Assembly: GCA_029261965.1 (NCBI GenBank)
Contig: JAJDAH010000323.1
Location: 1 to 38,370, forward strand
Length of the DNA: 38,370 nucleotides
Origin: Polyangiaceae bacterium
Lineage (GTDB): Bacteria > Myxococcota_A > Polyangia > Polyangiales > Polyangiaceae
Reading direction: 5' to 3'
Shown: piece after piece, positions 8,665-17,370 of the stretch
How the letters are laid out: each line of letters opens with the position of its first letter
Position numbering within the stretch: position 1 is the stretch's first letter
Translations under genes and position numbers: made by a program
Notes under the pieces: generated by a model
The model's input: the letters and a program-made list of their open reading frames with translations, nothing else
Told to the model about the DNA's origin: nothing
Database searches by the model: none

Positions 8665-9549
8665 TCAGCCGAAGATCCAGTCTTTTAGAAGACGACGCGT
8701 CGCCGAGCGTCCCACCGCCGCAATCGACTCGGTGAGCGGGATCTTTCGCGGACAGACCTCGACGCAGTTTTGCGCCTTGCCGCAACCGGAAATGCCTCCC
8801 GGCCCCATCGCCGCATCGAGCCTTCGACCATTCGACAGGCCGCCGACCGGATGTCGACCGAGCCTCTCGACTTCGTTGAGAGCGGCGGCGCCGATGAAAT
8901 CACTGTGAGGGCCAAACTGCGGACACGCCTCGAGACAAGCCCCGCAATCGATGCACTGCGATCTTTCGTAGGCGACGCGTTGGTCGGTTTGGGACTGGCG
9001 AGTGGGCTCGTCGCTAGACGCAGCGTCGATGGCGACCCACGCTTCCACCTTGCGCAAGCTCTCTTGCATCCGCGATCGGTCGACGACCAGATCGCGCACC
9101 AAGAGAAAGCTCGAGAGCGGCTGGAGCACGACGGCTTGCGCCTTGGGGGAGACCTCGTCTATCAGCGTCGCGCAGGCCAACCGGGGCTTGCCGTTGACGA
9201 GCATCGTGCAGCCGCCGCAAACCTCTTCGAGGCACGTCGCTTCGAAGGCAACGGGGGCGACATCCGTTCCCGCTTTGTTCTTCGGGGCTCGCCGGATCGC
9301 GTTCAAGGCCGTCACCACCGTCATGCCTGGGGACCGAGGGACCTCGAACTCTTCCCAGCGCTTGCTCTCGGGCCGCGCGCCTTCGTCCTGACGGCGAATC
9401 TTCAGAGTCACGAGTTCGGAGCCGCCAGGCATTGGGGCCGGCGCGGTCTCCTTGCTTTTTTCCCGAGCGGGCTCGCTGGCGTCGACGTCGTCGCCGGTCG
9501 CCGCCTCCTCTTCGGATTCTTCCGGCTCGATGTCGTCTTCGTCCGCCAT
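8665..9549 (-). CDS. sdhB: Succinate dehydrogenase/fumarate reductase-type iron-sulfur subunit with acidic N-terminal extension
   Basis: 294 residues. All cluster ligands are present: the [2Fe-2S] set Cys106, Cys111, Cys114 and Cys126, and two further clusters from CIDCGACLEACP (Cys199/202/205/209) and CGKAQNCVEVCP (Cys256/262/266). VRDLVVDRSRM and the C-terminal IPLTESIAAVGR stretch match the Bacillus/type-B form. The family normally starts near residue 45 here; before it lies a 40-residue Glu/Asp/Ala-rich extension (MADEDDIEPEESEEE...) with no known role. It passes electrons from the flavoprotein to the membrane haems. Order C-A-B on the minus strand, with a 39-base gap from the flavoprotein gene. 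Confidence 0.92.
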   Translation of the reverse strand: MADEDDIEPEESEEEAATGDDVDASEPAREKSKETAPAPMPGGSELVTLKIRRQDEGARPESKRWEEFEVPRSPGMTVVTALNAIRRAPKNKAGTDVAPVAFEATCLEEVCGGCTMLVNGKPRLACATLIDEVSPKAQAVVLQPLSSFLLVRDLVVDRSRMQESLRKVEAWVAIDAASSDEPTRQSQTDQRVAYERSQCIDCGACLEACPQFGPHSDFIGAAALNEVERLGRHPVGGLSNGRRLDAAMGPGGISGCGKAQNCVEVCPRKIPLTESIAAVGRSATRRLLKDWIFG

Positions 9550-9588
9550 GTCAGCTTCCGCCCAAACCTGTGAGCCCGAGAGAGATCA

Positions 9589-11493
9589 TCAGCTCGCCCC
9601 GCCGGGTTGAAAGAATCGTGAATCGATCGCCGAAGACGCCGTCAGCGGTCGGCCGGCGCACTCGTATTCCACCTCTGGCGCGATCCGAGAGCCCCCGTCC
9701 TCGTCGGCGACGAGCAGGATCGTACGGCGCGTCTCGTCGGCGAGGCGCGCCTTCGCCGCGGCAGCGACCACACGAGCAATGCCGACCATGCCCTTGAGGT
9801 GGCGAGCCGCCTGGGTGCACGGATTGAAAGACGTCGACCCATCGGGAAAGTGTGCGCTCGAGGCGCGGTCGTCGAGCGAAACGAGCTCTTCGAGCAGGCG
9901 ATCGAGTGTCGCGGGGTCACGTCGCAAGCCGCAATCGTTGCACATTGCCGTGGCCAAGTCGGCGTGCAGCGAGTGCACCGAGTCCCCGTCGGGTGTTTTG
10001 CCGGCGCTCACCATCGCGCTGAACTCGTCGTCGGCCGCGTTTTGCGCGGAGTCGAAGACCGAGCTCGGCAAGTCGAGCGCGCTCCGCGCCAGAGCCGAAC
10101 GATACGCGGCCATTCCGGCGGCGGCCATTCGCCCGGCGTGAACGAGCCTCAGCAGGGCATCGCCTTCGAGGCGGCAACCGCCCTCGTAGCCGTACTCGAC
10201 GTCGCCAGCGGCGTAGAGACCCGGAATGGTCGTGGCGTGGTTTCTCGGCGACTCTTCGACGAGCTCGCCGCTCTCGGTGGCCTCGAAGTCCACCCAGAGA
10301 CCGCCGTGGATGCCGGCCGGCGCCGGGCCGACGCGAATTGGCTGACTGTAGGGATCGATTCCACTCGCCCGGGCGAGCGAATCGAGCAGCGGCCCGAGCG
10401 AACGGCTGAGCTCGCTCCGTCGGAGGTGGGTCAGATCGAGGTACGCCAGCGGCTGTACGGCTCCATCGGAATCCGCGATGCCTCGGCCCTTGTCGACGAA
10501 CGCTTCGACCAGCGTCGTGGCGGCGTCCCAGCCCGACGCGAGGTTCCCGAGTTCGGCGAAGCGACGCTCGAGGATGTAGTCGCGCTCTTTCTCCGGGATC
10601 TCCACGCCAGCGCGTTTGTCGGCCGCCTCCCGCGGCAGCCAGATCCGCCCGCCGAGTGCGCGGGCTTTCTCCCCGACGGCGCGAGCTTTGTCCGCCGCGG
10701 GAAACGCCGTCGGGTGCACGTGCAGCAGATCCATGTTCGCCATCGCGGCGCCCTGACGATGAGCCGCCAGCGCTGCCGTGCCGGTCTGCCGGGTGCCGGC
10801 CGTGGATCGACTGAACACGTGGCCAACCCCACCGGTCGCGAGGCACACGGCATCGCCGGCGTGGGCTTTGATCCTCAGCGTACGAAGCTCTTGCGCCGCG
10901 ACCCCTACGGCAACGCCGTTGTCGTCGAGCACGACCTGCACGACCTCCCACCCTTCGAGGCGGTGCACCATCGTCTCACCGGGCACCTCGACGCCGTGCT
11001 CGTCCACGACGTCTTTGGCCTCCCAGCGCCTCACCTGCTCCGAAAGTGCGCTGACCACGTGCAGCCCGGTCGTCGACCCCGCGTACGCGGTTCTTTGCGC
11101 CGCGGTCCCGTCGGAGCCGCCCTGGGCGACTCGACCCTCGGTCGTCCGCTCGAACGGCACTCCCATCCGCTGCAGGCGCTCCAAAATCCCGGGCGCCGCT
11201 CGGGTCATCGCTTGGACCGGAGGCTGGTTCGCCAAGAAGCGCCCAGCTTCGACGGACTCCTCGAAATGATTCTGCGGGCTGTCGCCGGAGCCGTCGAGCC
11301 CGAGGGCCGCGCTCATGCCCGACTGCAAACAGGCCGACGCCGCTCGGCTCGATGGGCCGAGGCTGATCAACAAAACCGCCACACCGGCCTCACAAAGAGC
11401 GAGCGTGGTGGAGAGCCCGGCGACGCCGGAGCCGACGACGATCACGCGGCGAAGCTTGCCGCGCTCGCTCTTGAGGGGGCTCGTCTTGGCCAT
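9589..11493 (-). CDS. SdhA/FrdA-family flavoprotein subunit, divergent at catalytic positions
   Basis: 634 residues. The N-terminal FAD-binding motif VVGSGVAGLS (19-28) and long matches to type-B SdhA (GDSPQNHFEESVEAGRFLANQ, GGLWVDF, IPGLYAAGDVEY) place it in the family. His260 and Thr262 in HPTA, Arg278 and Arg441 are kept. However, the histidine that carries covalent FAD (SHS in B. subtilis SdhA) is Ala52 here (SSRAASACLQSGM). The HHRTAFAG histidines are AAQRTAYAG, and the HYSMGG histidine is replaced (PAGIHGG). NRLGANSLL reads CRLEGDALL. So either FAD is non-covalent and the activity altered, or this is not the main succinate dehydrogenase. The gene starts three bases after the sdhC-like stop. 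L-aspartate oxidase was considered but fits worse. Confidence 0.88.
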   Translation of the reverse strand: MAKTSPLKSERGKLRRVIVVGSGVAGLSTTLALCEAGVAVLLISLGPSSRAASACLQSGMSAALGLDGSGDSPQNHFEESVEAGRFLANQPPVQAMTRAAPGILERLQRMGVPFERTTEGRVAQGGSDGTAAQRTAYAGSTTGLHVVSALSEQVRRWEAKDVVDEHGVEVPGETMVHRLEGWEVVQVVLDDNGVAVGVAAQELRTLRIKAHAGDAVCLATGGVGHVFSRSTAGTRQTGTAALAAHRQGAAMANMDLLHVHPTAFPAADKARAVGEKARALGGRIWLPREAADKRAGVEIPEKERDYILERRFAELGNLASGWDAATTLVEAFVDKGRGIADSDGAVQPLAYLDLTHLRRSELSRSLGPLLDSLARASGIDPYSQPIRVGPAPAGIHGGLWVDFEATESGELVEESPRNHATTIPGLYAAGDVEYGYEGGCRLEGDALLRLVHAGRMAAAGMAAYRSALARSALDLPSSVFDSAQNAADDEFSAMVSAGKTPDGDSVHSLHADLATAMCNDCGLRRDPATLDRLLEELVSLDDRASSAHFPDGSTSFNPCTQAARHLKGMVGIARVVAAAAKARLADETRRTILLVADEDGGSRIAPEVEYECAGRPLTASSAIDSRFFQPGGAS

Positions 11494-11496
11494 GGG

Positions 11497-12216
11497 TCAG
11501 TTCACGTCCGAGCAGCTCATGGTTTGGCTACCTTTTTCCGCCATGCCCAACAGCGGCAGCTTCGAGCCCGTAGCGAAGTAGACGAGGGTGTTGGCGCCGA
11601 GGAAAAACAGAAAGATCCCGACGAAACCGAACACCGTCGCCGCCACCCGCTGCGACCGGACCGAAACCGTGATGCCCCAGGTGTTGCAGAACCCCCACAT
11701 GCCGTTGGCGAAGTGGAAGACGCACGAGCCCATGCCGACGAGGTACAGGATTGCCCGAAGCGGGATGCCGCCGGTGATGGTCGCCGACAGACTGGCGCAG
11801 AGCTTCGGGAACAGATCTCCTGGCACCATGTGCCCGAGTAGAATCTGTAGTCGGAACTCGTAGAAATGATAGCCGATGAACGCGAACGCAAAAATGCCGG
11901 TGACGCGTTGGAGCACGTACATCCAGTTGCGCGAATGGCTGTAGCTTCCGACGTTCCAACGTCCCCCGAAGCTCAGACTGATCCCGTACAAGGCGTGGAA
12001 CAAAAGCGGCAGGAGGACGAAGACGACCTCGAAGAACAACAGGTAAGGAGTATGCTCCGGGGCGGTGACGGCGCTGTCGAAATGCTTCCGCCCCCCGAGG
12101 GCGCTCGCGCGAGTCCACAGATGCACGACCAGAAACGCGCCAACGGGCAGCGCGCCCGTGAGGCTGAACAGCCGGTGTAGGACGAAGGCGCGGCGTTCTT
12201 TAGGAAAGAGGGGCAC
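11497..12216 (-). CDS. sdhC: Type-B succinate dehydrogenase cytochrome b558 membrane anchor
   Basis: 239 residues with five hydrophobic helices, the single-subunit dihaem anchor of Bacillus/Wolinella-type enzymes. The four haem-ligand histidines are all recognisable: His32 (GAFLVVHL), His74 (LFHALYG), His117 (GYHFYEF) and His168 (CVFHFANGMW). It anchors the flavoprotein and iron-sulfur subunits and exchanges electrons with quinone. The start is a GTG at 12216 with only a weak purine-rich site. It is the first gene of the C-A-B cluster and faces a lipoprotein gene on the other strand with 49 bases between them. Confidence 0.93.
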   Translation of the reverse strand: MPLFPKERRAFVLHRLFSLTGALPVGAFLVVHLWTRASALGGRKHFDSAVTAPEHTPYLLFFEVVFVLLPLLFHALYGISLSFGGRWNVGSYSHSRNWMYVLQRVTGIFAFAFIGYHFYEFRLQILLGHMVPGDLFPKLCASLSATITGGIPLRAILYLVGMGSCVFHFANGMWGFCNTWGITVSVRSQRVAATVFGFVGIFLFFLGANTLVYFATGSKLPLLGMAEKGSQTMSCSDVN

Positions 12217-12265
12217 CCTCGAGCCTGCTTTGGAGCTGCGTCACCGCGGAAAAAACCCCGGGTCG

Positions 12266-14131
12266 ATGCATTTCCGAGCCGCGGAATACGAGAACCCCAC
12301 CGCTCCGTCAAGCCGAGGCTCGCGGTGGATTCTGCTGGCTCTGATGCTCGTCGCGGCCCCCGTCCTCGGGTGCGGCAAAAAGGAGCCTTCTTCGCCGCCA
12401 CCCCAGAGCGCGCTCTCGGCCAGCCGAGAGGCCCAGGCCCAATTTCGAGTCCTGCACAAGCGCTGGACGGGGTCCACCGCCGCCGAGCGGCAGAAGCTGA
12501 AGGAACCCCTCGAGCAGTTCCTCGAACGCTTTCCGAGCGACAATCGGGCTCGCTTGGTCCGCGTCTATCTCGCGTGGCTCCACGTCGAACGAGGCGAGCT
12601 CGCCGTAGCGCGTGACCTCGCCGCCCAGACGAGGGAGGGGCCGCGCGGAGCGGCTCGAGATTTTGCAAACGTCGCCGAAGCCGCGGTGCTGGTCGGGGAG
12701 AAAAAACCAGAAAAGGCTCTCGCCCTTCTCGAACCGTTGCGCGGCAAGTTGGTGGACCCCGAAGAACGCTTGCTGTTCGGCGAGCAGCTCGTGCGAGCGG
12801 CGCTCGCCGCGAAGGAGTGGACCAAAGCCGTCGCGTACATGATGGGCTGGCTCTCCGAAGCGTCGACCGAGGACAGCGACGCCGTGATGGCCTCCATCGG
12901 GCGGCTGGTGCGCCGTGTCCCCAACGCCGAGCAGCTCGACAGCTTGAAGAAGCTCGACCGGCTGACGAGAAGCGAGTCCCCGGACGACTCGAGCGCGGCG
13001 AAAGCCCGAGCGTGGATGCGCAAGACGCTCTGGCGCCGTCTCGCCGACGTCGCCATCGAGAACGAGGACGGCCAGCTCGCTGAGCAGCTGCTCGCCTCGG
13101 GCCCGGCCCGGCTTCGCATCGGGGATGTCGGCGAACGGTTGCAACAGCTGGCCGCTGGCGGCAGCGTGTTGCCGCGGGTGGCGGGCCGCGCGGTGGGACT
13201 CGTGCTGAGTCTGGCGGACGAAACCAGTCGGCGACGGAGCTCCGAAGCGGCAGCGGGCATGTCACGCGCCCTCGGTCTGCCGAAAGCGGCAGGGAAGCAC
13301 GACGCGGTGCGGCTCTTCACTCGCGACGACGGCGGCGAAATGGACGGCGTGGAAAGAGCTCTCGCGGCGCTCGCCGGCGACGGCGCGACGGTGCTCGTCG
13401 CCGGCTTCGACGACGAGTCTGCGCGGCGCGCGTCGTCATACGCCGAGAAATCTTCGATCCCCGTCGTCCTGCTGCGCCATCCGAAGAAACTCGGCTCCCG
13501 CCATCAACACACCTTCGTGCTCGGAATGACCTCGAATGATGGCGCCGAGGCGCTCGAGGCGACGCTCCGAAAGGACGGCGTCACGTCGGTGGCTCGGGTG
13601 GGCCCCGGTGGCGTGCCCTGCGATTCGACGGCAGTGGCGGGTCAGCCGCGGTTCCCCGTCGGCCAGTGGCTGCGAACCCGAGCCGAAGCCCTGCTTTTGC
13701 TCGGCAGCGTCGGGTGCTCTCGCGACGCGATGGCCGAGGCTCGAGCGGCTGGACTCAGTCCGACGTTTGCCTTCGGCTTCGACTCGGCGGGTCTGCTCTT
13801 GGAGGTCGCGGAGGGCCGCGGGCTCGCGGTCGGCGCCGGCACCTTCCCCTACGACGCCGATGTGCCCTCGGAAGTCACGCGTTGGCGAAAGACCACCGGG
13901 TCGACCCCGACTTGGTTCGAAACGCTCGGTCACGATGCCGCGCTCTTGGCCGAAGCTGCGCTCAAGGGCCTTCCCCTCGACCGAGTCGACGACGCCAAAG
14001 CGGTGGCGGAGCTTCACGCCCGCGCCCTACGACGGCTTGCTGAAGCCAAGGCGCCACTCTGGTCGACTGAGAGCCGTGGGTTCGCGGGCAGGCGAGTGAT
14101 GTCTCGAAAGCTCGGCACGGTCCGTCGGTGA
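12266..14131 (+). CDS. Lipoprotein, TPR-like N-domain plus periplasmic-binding-type C-domain (LpoA-like layout)
   Basis: 621 residues from ATG 12266. The frame is open further upstream, but that part overlaps the sdhC-like gene and carries no signal. A rather long basic n-region, a hydrophobic core (21-32) and APVLGC give a lipid Cys at residue 36. Residues ~45-350 are helical and TPR-like (AQAQFRVLHKRW, ARLVRVYLAWLHVERGELAVARDLA). From ~390 on the protein resembles a type-1 periplasmic binding fold (DGATVLVAGFDDESARRAS, IPVVLLRHPKK, FAFGFDSAGLLLEV). This order matches LpoA, the outer-membrane activator of PBP1a, and branched-chain amino-acid binding proteins. The role in peptidoglycan synthesis is inference from the layout only. 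Confidence 0.78.
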   Translation: MHFRAAEYENPTAPSSRGSRWILLALMLVAAPVLGCGKKEPSSPPPQSALSASREAQAQFRVLHKRWTGSTAAERQKLKEPLEQFLERFPSDNRARLVRVYLAWLHVERGELAVARDLAAQTREGPRGAARDFANVAEAAVLVGEKKPEKALALLEPLRGKLVDPEERLLFGEQLVRAALAAKEWTKAVAYMMGWLSEASTEDSDAVMASIGRLVRRVPNAEQLDSLKKLDRLTRSESPDDSSAAKARAWMRKTLWRRLADVAIENEDGQLAEQLLASGPARLRIGDVGERLQQLAAGGSVLPRVAGRAVGLVLSLADETSRRRSSEAAAGMSRALGLPKAAGKHDAVRLFTRDDGGEMDGVERALAALAGDGATVLVAGFDDESARRASSYAEKSSIPVVLLRHPKKLGSRHQHTFVLGMTSNDGAEALEATLRKDGVTSVARVGPGGVPCDSTAVAGQPRFPVGQWLRTRAEALLLLGSVGCSRDAMAEARAAGLSPTFAFGFDSAGLLLEVAEGRGLAVGAGTFPYDADVPSEVTRWRKTTGSTPTWFETLGHDAALLAEAALKGLPLDRVDDAKAVAELHARALRRLAEAKAPLWSTESRGFAGRRVMSRKLGTVRR

Positions 14132-14153
14132 CGCGGATCTTTGGTGATGGTCG

Positions 14154-14657
14154 ATGAGGGCCGGCGCGAAAATGGAGACACTTCGCGTCGAGCTGCCGAC
14201 CCGTCGATCGACCACACGTTTGGCTCGCGCCCTCTCGTCGGTCCTCGCCGCGGGCGACTGCCTGACACTGAACGGTCCCCTCGGCGTCGGAAAAACCTTC
14301 CTGACGAGGGCGCTTTGCCGCGCGCTCGGTCTCCCCACGGTCGAGCCGGTCACTAGTCCGACGTTTACCCTCGTCAACGAGCACCCTACGGTTCCTCCGG
14401 TCGCGCATGCCGACGTTTACCGGCTCGACAGCCCGGACGAGGTGCGCGACCTCGGTCTCGCCGCGATGCGCGGGGAAGGTCGACTCGTCGTCGTCGAGTG
14501 GGGTGAGCCATTCGTCGAAGCGCTCGGGGGGGACGCCGTGGTCGTGCGGCTGGAACGTGAGCCGCGCGGGGCCGAGATCTCGGCTACCGGCGAGCGTTCC
14601 GCCGCGGTTGTCGATGCTCTCCGGGCGAAACTCGTAGAGGGCGCTGCCGGGTGTTAA
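14154..14657 (+). CDS. tsaE: tRNA threonylcarbamoyladenosine biosynthesis ATPase TsaE
   Basis: 167 residues. The P-loop GPLGVGKT (41-48) and the family signature SPTFTLVNE (68-76), followed by HADVYRLDSPDE and VVVEWGE, identify TsaE. It is the ATPase that drives TsaB-TsaD turnover in making t6A at position 37 of ANN-decoding tRNAs. The start may be the ATG at 14154 or the one at 14172; neither has a strong ribosome-binding site. It lies 22 bases after the LpoA-like gene and 10 before the MlaE-type gene, so these are probably one transcript. tsaB and tsaD are not in the window. Confidence 0.95.
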   Translation: MRAGAKMETLRVELPTRRSTTRLARALSSVLAAGDCLTLNGPLGVGKTFLTRALCRALGLPTVEPVTSPTFTLVNEHPTVPPVAHADVYRLDSPDEVRDLGLAAMRGEGRLVVVEWGEPFVEALGGDAVVVRLEREPRGAEISATGERSAAVVDALRAKLVEGAAGC

Positions 14658-14667
14658 AACCCGACGC

Positions 14668-15474
14668 GTGGCGGAACTTGATACGTCGGACGACGATGCG
14701 GAAGGGTTCGGCACTCGGCTGACCCAACCCGTATTCAACCTGCTCGACGGCCTCGGCTCCCTCGTTCTGCTCACCGGGCGCTCGCTATCGTGGCTCATTC
14801 GTCCGCCCTACCGATTTAGCCAGCTCTTCGATGCGATGGAGTTCATCGGCGTGCAGTCGGTGTTCATCATCAGCTTGACCGGTGTCTTCAGCGGAATGGT
14901 GCTCGCGCTGCAAACGGTGAACGCCCTGCGCGCGTTCGGCGCGGAAGGCGCCGTCGGCTCGATCGTCGCGCTCTCGCTCACGCGGGAAATCAGCCCCGTG
15001 TTCGCGGGTCTCATGGTCACCGCGCGCGCCGGCAGCGCGATGGCGGCGCAGCTCGGCAACATGCGCGTCACCGAGCAGATCGACGCGATCGTCACGATGG
15101 GTGTCAGCCCGGTCCAATACCTGCTCAGCCCGCGTCTGCTGGCCGCAGTGCTGATGGTGCCGCTTCTCACGGTGCTCTACACCTGCGTCGGCATGACCGG
15201 CGCTTGGGTCGTCGCCGTCGAATGGCTTTCGGTGGACCCAGGAGTGTTCCTGATGAACATCGAGGAGTCCGCCGTACCGAAGGATTTCTGGATGGGCGAA
15301 ATCAAAGCCGCCGTCTTCGGATTTCTCATCGCCGCCATCTCGTGTCGTCAGGGCTTCTATGCCTCCGGCGGCGCCAAGGGTGTGGGCGACGCGACGACCA
15401 ACGCCGTCGTGCAGAGCGCGGTCGGCATCCTGATCGCGAACTACGTGCTCACGAGCTGGATGCTCGATATATAG
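14668..15474 (+). CDS. mlaE: MlaE-family ABC transporter permease (lipid transport)
   Basis: 268 residues from a GTG at 14668. Features of the MlaE/YrbE family: LTGRSLSWLIRPPYR, then a first helix, the conserved SLTREISPVFAGLMVTARAGS stretch (about 109-129) and QIDAIVTMGVSPVQYLLSPR. Five or six membrane segments. MlaE works with an MCE-domain protein (MlaD) and an ATPase (MlaF) to move phospholipids between the two membranes; neither partner gene is beside it here, which is unusual. In this window its neighbours are tsaE and an LtaS-like phosphotransferase. Confidence 0.92.
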   Translation: MAELDTSDDDAEGFGTRLTQPVFNLLDGLGSLVLLTGRSLSWLIRPPYRFSQLFDAMEFIGVQSVFIISLTGVFSGMVLALQTVNALRAFGAEGAVGSIVALSLTREISPVFAGLMVTARAGSAMAAQLGNMRVTEQIDAIVTMGVSPVQYLLSPRLLAAVLMVPLLTVLYTCVGMTGAWVVAVEWLSVDPGVFLMNIEESAVPKDFWMGEIKAAVFGFLIAAISCRQGFYASGGAKGVGDATTNAVVQSAVGILIANYVLTSWMLDI

Positions 15475-15480
15475 CGGTCG

Positions 15481-17370
15481 GTGCCGACCTCTGCGACACT
15501 GCGACGCCGGCTCCGATGGCAGCGGCCGGCGAGCCTCGTGCTCTTGGCGACACCCGCGCTCTTGGGAGTCGCTTTGGACGTTTGGCGCCGAGGGGACCGG
15601 CTCGCAGATCTGAGCGGCACGCACCTCGGGACCTACGCGGCGTCGGTCGTGGAAAGTCTGGTCCTCTGGGCGCTATTGCTGTACGCGGCGCTTCGTCAGA
15701 GAGGCATCGGCCGATTCTTGTTCGCTGGCTTGTTCCTCGTTTCACTCACGTTTTCGTTCGGCGGGCAGCAGTACTTTTTCGACCAGTACAACGCCTACCT
15801 GAACGTCGACGTGTCCAAGTTCGCGTCGAACTTCACCGACAGCGTCATCAACCAGCTCCTGGCGGACATCGGTAACTACGTCTGGGCGAAGCTGCCGTTT
15901 TTCGTACTCGGCGCAGCGCTCATCGTCGTCGGCCGTCGGGTGCTCCGGCCGCGGCGGCGCCCGGCGCGCGTCGCGTTCTTTTTGGCGCCAGTCGCGCTCG
16001 TCGCCACATTCTTCATCCCTACCCAGCACCGCCACGCCCAGGCATCGGTGCCCGACGTCTTATACTTGCACGGCGTCGGCGGGCTCATCCGCACCCAGCT
16101 CGGGTTCACCGAGCAATCGAACCAGCTGCGGCCGCGTGAACGAGAGTCGCTCGAGGTCGGCAAGATCTCCACGAAACCTCCGGTGCCGCGCAACGTCATG
16201 CTCCTGATTCTCGAAAGCGTTCGTGCGGACGCGACCTGTGTGCCCTACGACCCGTCGTGCATCCGCACCGCGGCGACGAACCGACTCGCCCCCGAGCGCT
16301 ATCCGCTCCGGCAGGTCCGGTCGCTGGCTTCGTCGACCGCGATTTCGCTCGCGGTTCTCTGGGCGGGCATCGGCCCCCACGAATCCCGCGACGTATTGCA
16401 CACGTGGCCCGTCATCTTCGACTACGCCAACGCTGCCGGCTGGGACACGGCTTTTTGGACGAGCCAGAACATGATGTTCGGCAACGCTCGCCTCTGGGTG
16501 AAAGACCTCGGCGCCCGGAAGTTCATCAGCGCGACCGACATCGACCCCACCTGCGACCTCGACATGGGCGCTCGCGAGGACCTGCTCGCCGAGCACGTCA
16601 ACCGGGAGATCGACGACTTGAAGGAGCCGTTCCTCGCGGTCGTGCAGTTCTCCAACGTTCACTACCCCTACTACGTCGACGAAAAGCTGCCCCAGCCCTT
16701 CCAACCCGCGACGACCAGCAAGGCTGCCGACACCTTCGAGGAGTTCTGGAACCACTACAAGAACTCGGTTCACCAGCAAGACATCCACGTCGCCTCGATC
16801 CTCGAGCACCTTCGAGCGTCGGAGGTGGGCAACAGGACCGTCGTGGTCTACACCAGCGACCACGCCGAAGCGTTTCGAGAGCACGGTCAGACCGGGCACA
16901 CCTTCAGCGTGCTCGACGAGGAGATCAAAGTTCCCGGGTGGGTGGACGCACCGCGCGGCACCCTGACGGAGGACGAATCGAAGCACCTCACCTCGAACGC
17001 CGACGAATTCGTCTTTCACCCGGACATCGCCGTCACGGTGATGGATCTCATGGGGGTTTGGGACGCCCCGGAGCTCGAACCGTTCAAGTCGAGAATCATC
17101 GGAGACAGCCTTCTTCGGGGCAAAGTGCACGACCGGGCGATGCCGCTCACCAACTGCGCGGGCGTTTGGAGCTGCGCGTTCGAAAATTGGGGCTACATGA
17201 AAGGCAGCATGAAGCTCGAGGCACGGTCGTGGGACAAGAACTGGAGCTGCTTCAACCTCGCCGACGACCCGCTCGAGAGCACCGACTTGGGCATCGACGC
17301 TTGCCGCGACCTGCACGATTTGGCGATGCAGACCTTCGGTCGCCTGCCGGGACGAGCGAAGGACGAGTGA
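15481..17370 (+). CDS. LtaS/phosphoethanolamine-transferase-like membrane sulfatase-fold enzyme
   Basis: 629 residues from a GTG at 15481, six bases after the mlaE stop. About four to five N-terminal membrane helices (residues 18-180) are followed by a periplasmic alkaline-phosphatase-superfamily domain. LILESVRAD supplies metal-ligand Glu245, SSTAISL the likely nucleophile Thr286, and TSDHAEAFREHGQTGH supplies Asp460, His461, His468 and His473. The spacing Thr286 to Asp460 (174) is close to that in S. aureus LtaS (Thr300 to Asp475). Such enzymes move phosphoglycerol or phosphoethanolamine onto lipids or glycans. The C-terminal part carries several cysteines. The donor and acceptor are unknown; an envelope-lipid role fits the neighbouring mlaE. 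Confidence 0.87.
   Translation: MPTSATLRRRLRWQRPASLVLLATPALLGVALDVWRRGDRLADLSGTHLGTYAASVVESLVLWALLLYAALRQRGIGRFLFAGLFLVSLTFSFGGQQYFFDQYNAYLNVDVSKFASNFTDSVINQLLADIGNYVWAKLPFFVLGAALIVVGRRVLRPRRRPARVAFFLAPVALVATFFIPTQHRHAQASVPDVLYLHGVGGLIRTQLGFTEQSNQLRPRERESLEVGKISTKPPVPRNVMLLILESVRADATCVPYDPSCIRTAATNRLAPERYPLRQVRSLASSTAISLAVLWAGIGPHESRDVLHTWPVIFDYANAAGWDTAFWTSQNMMFGNARLWVKDLGARKFISATDIDPTCDLDMGAREDLLAEHVNREIDDLKEPFLAVVQFSNVHYPYYVDEKLPQPFQPATTSKAADTFEEFWNHYKNSVHQQDIHVASILEHLRASEVGNRTVVVYTSDHAEAFREHGQTGHTFSVLDEEIKVPGWVDAPRGTLTEDESKHLTSNADEFVFHPDIAVTVMDLMGVWDAPELEPFKSRIIGDSLLRGKVHDRAMPLTNCAGVWSCAFENWGYMKGSMKLEARSWDKNWSCFNLADDPLESTDLGIDACRDLHDLAMQTFGRLPGRAKDE

Noticed and set aside
9589-11493. L-aspartate oxidase (NadB) as identity of the flavoprotein, suggested by the nearby nadA
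   Set aside because: Length, the SPQNHFEESVEAGRFLANQ and GGLWVDF stretches, and the sdhC/sdhB neighbours fit SdhA much better; HYxCGG of NadB is also missing.
9799-11841. 680-codon open frame on the plus strand opposite the sdh-like genes
   Set aside because: It is the antisense shadow of a GC-rich gene; composition is Arg/Gly/His-heavy with no domain, and the minus-strand genes are clearly real.
16257-17369. In-frame upstream extension of the Cys-rich lipoprotein
   Set aside because: It overlaps the LtaS-like gene out of frame, is Arg/His-rich, and a good ribosome-binding site and lipobox mark the start at 17370.
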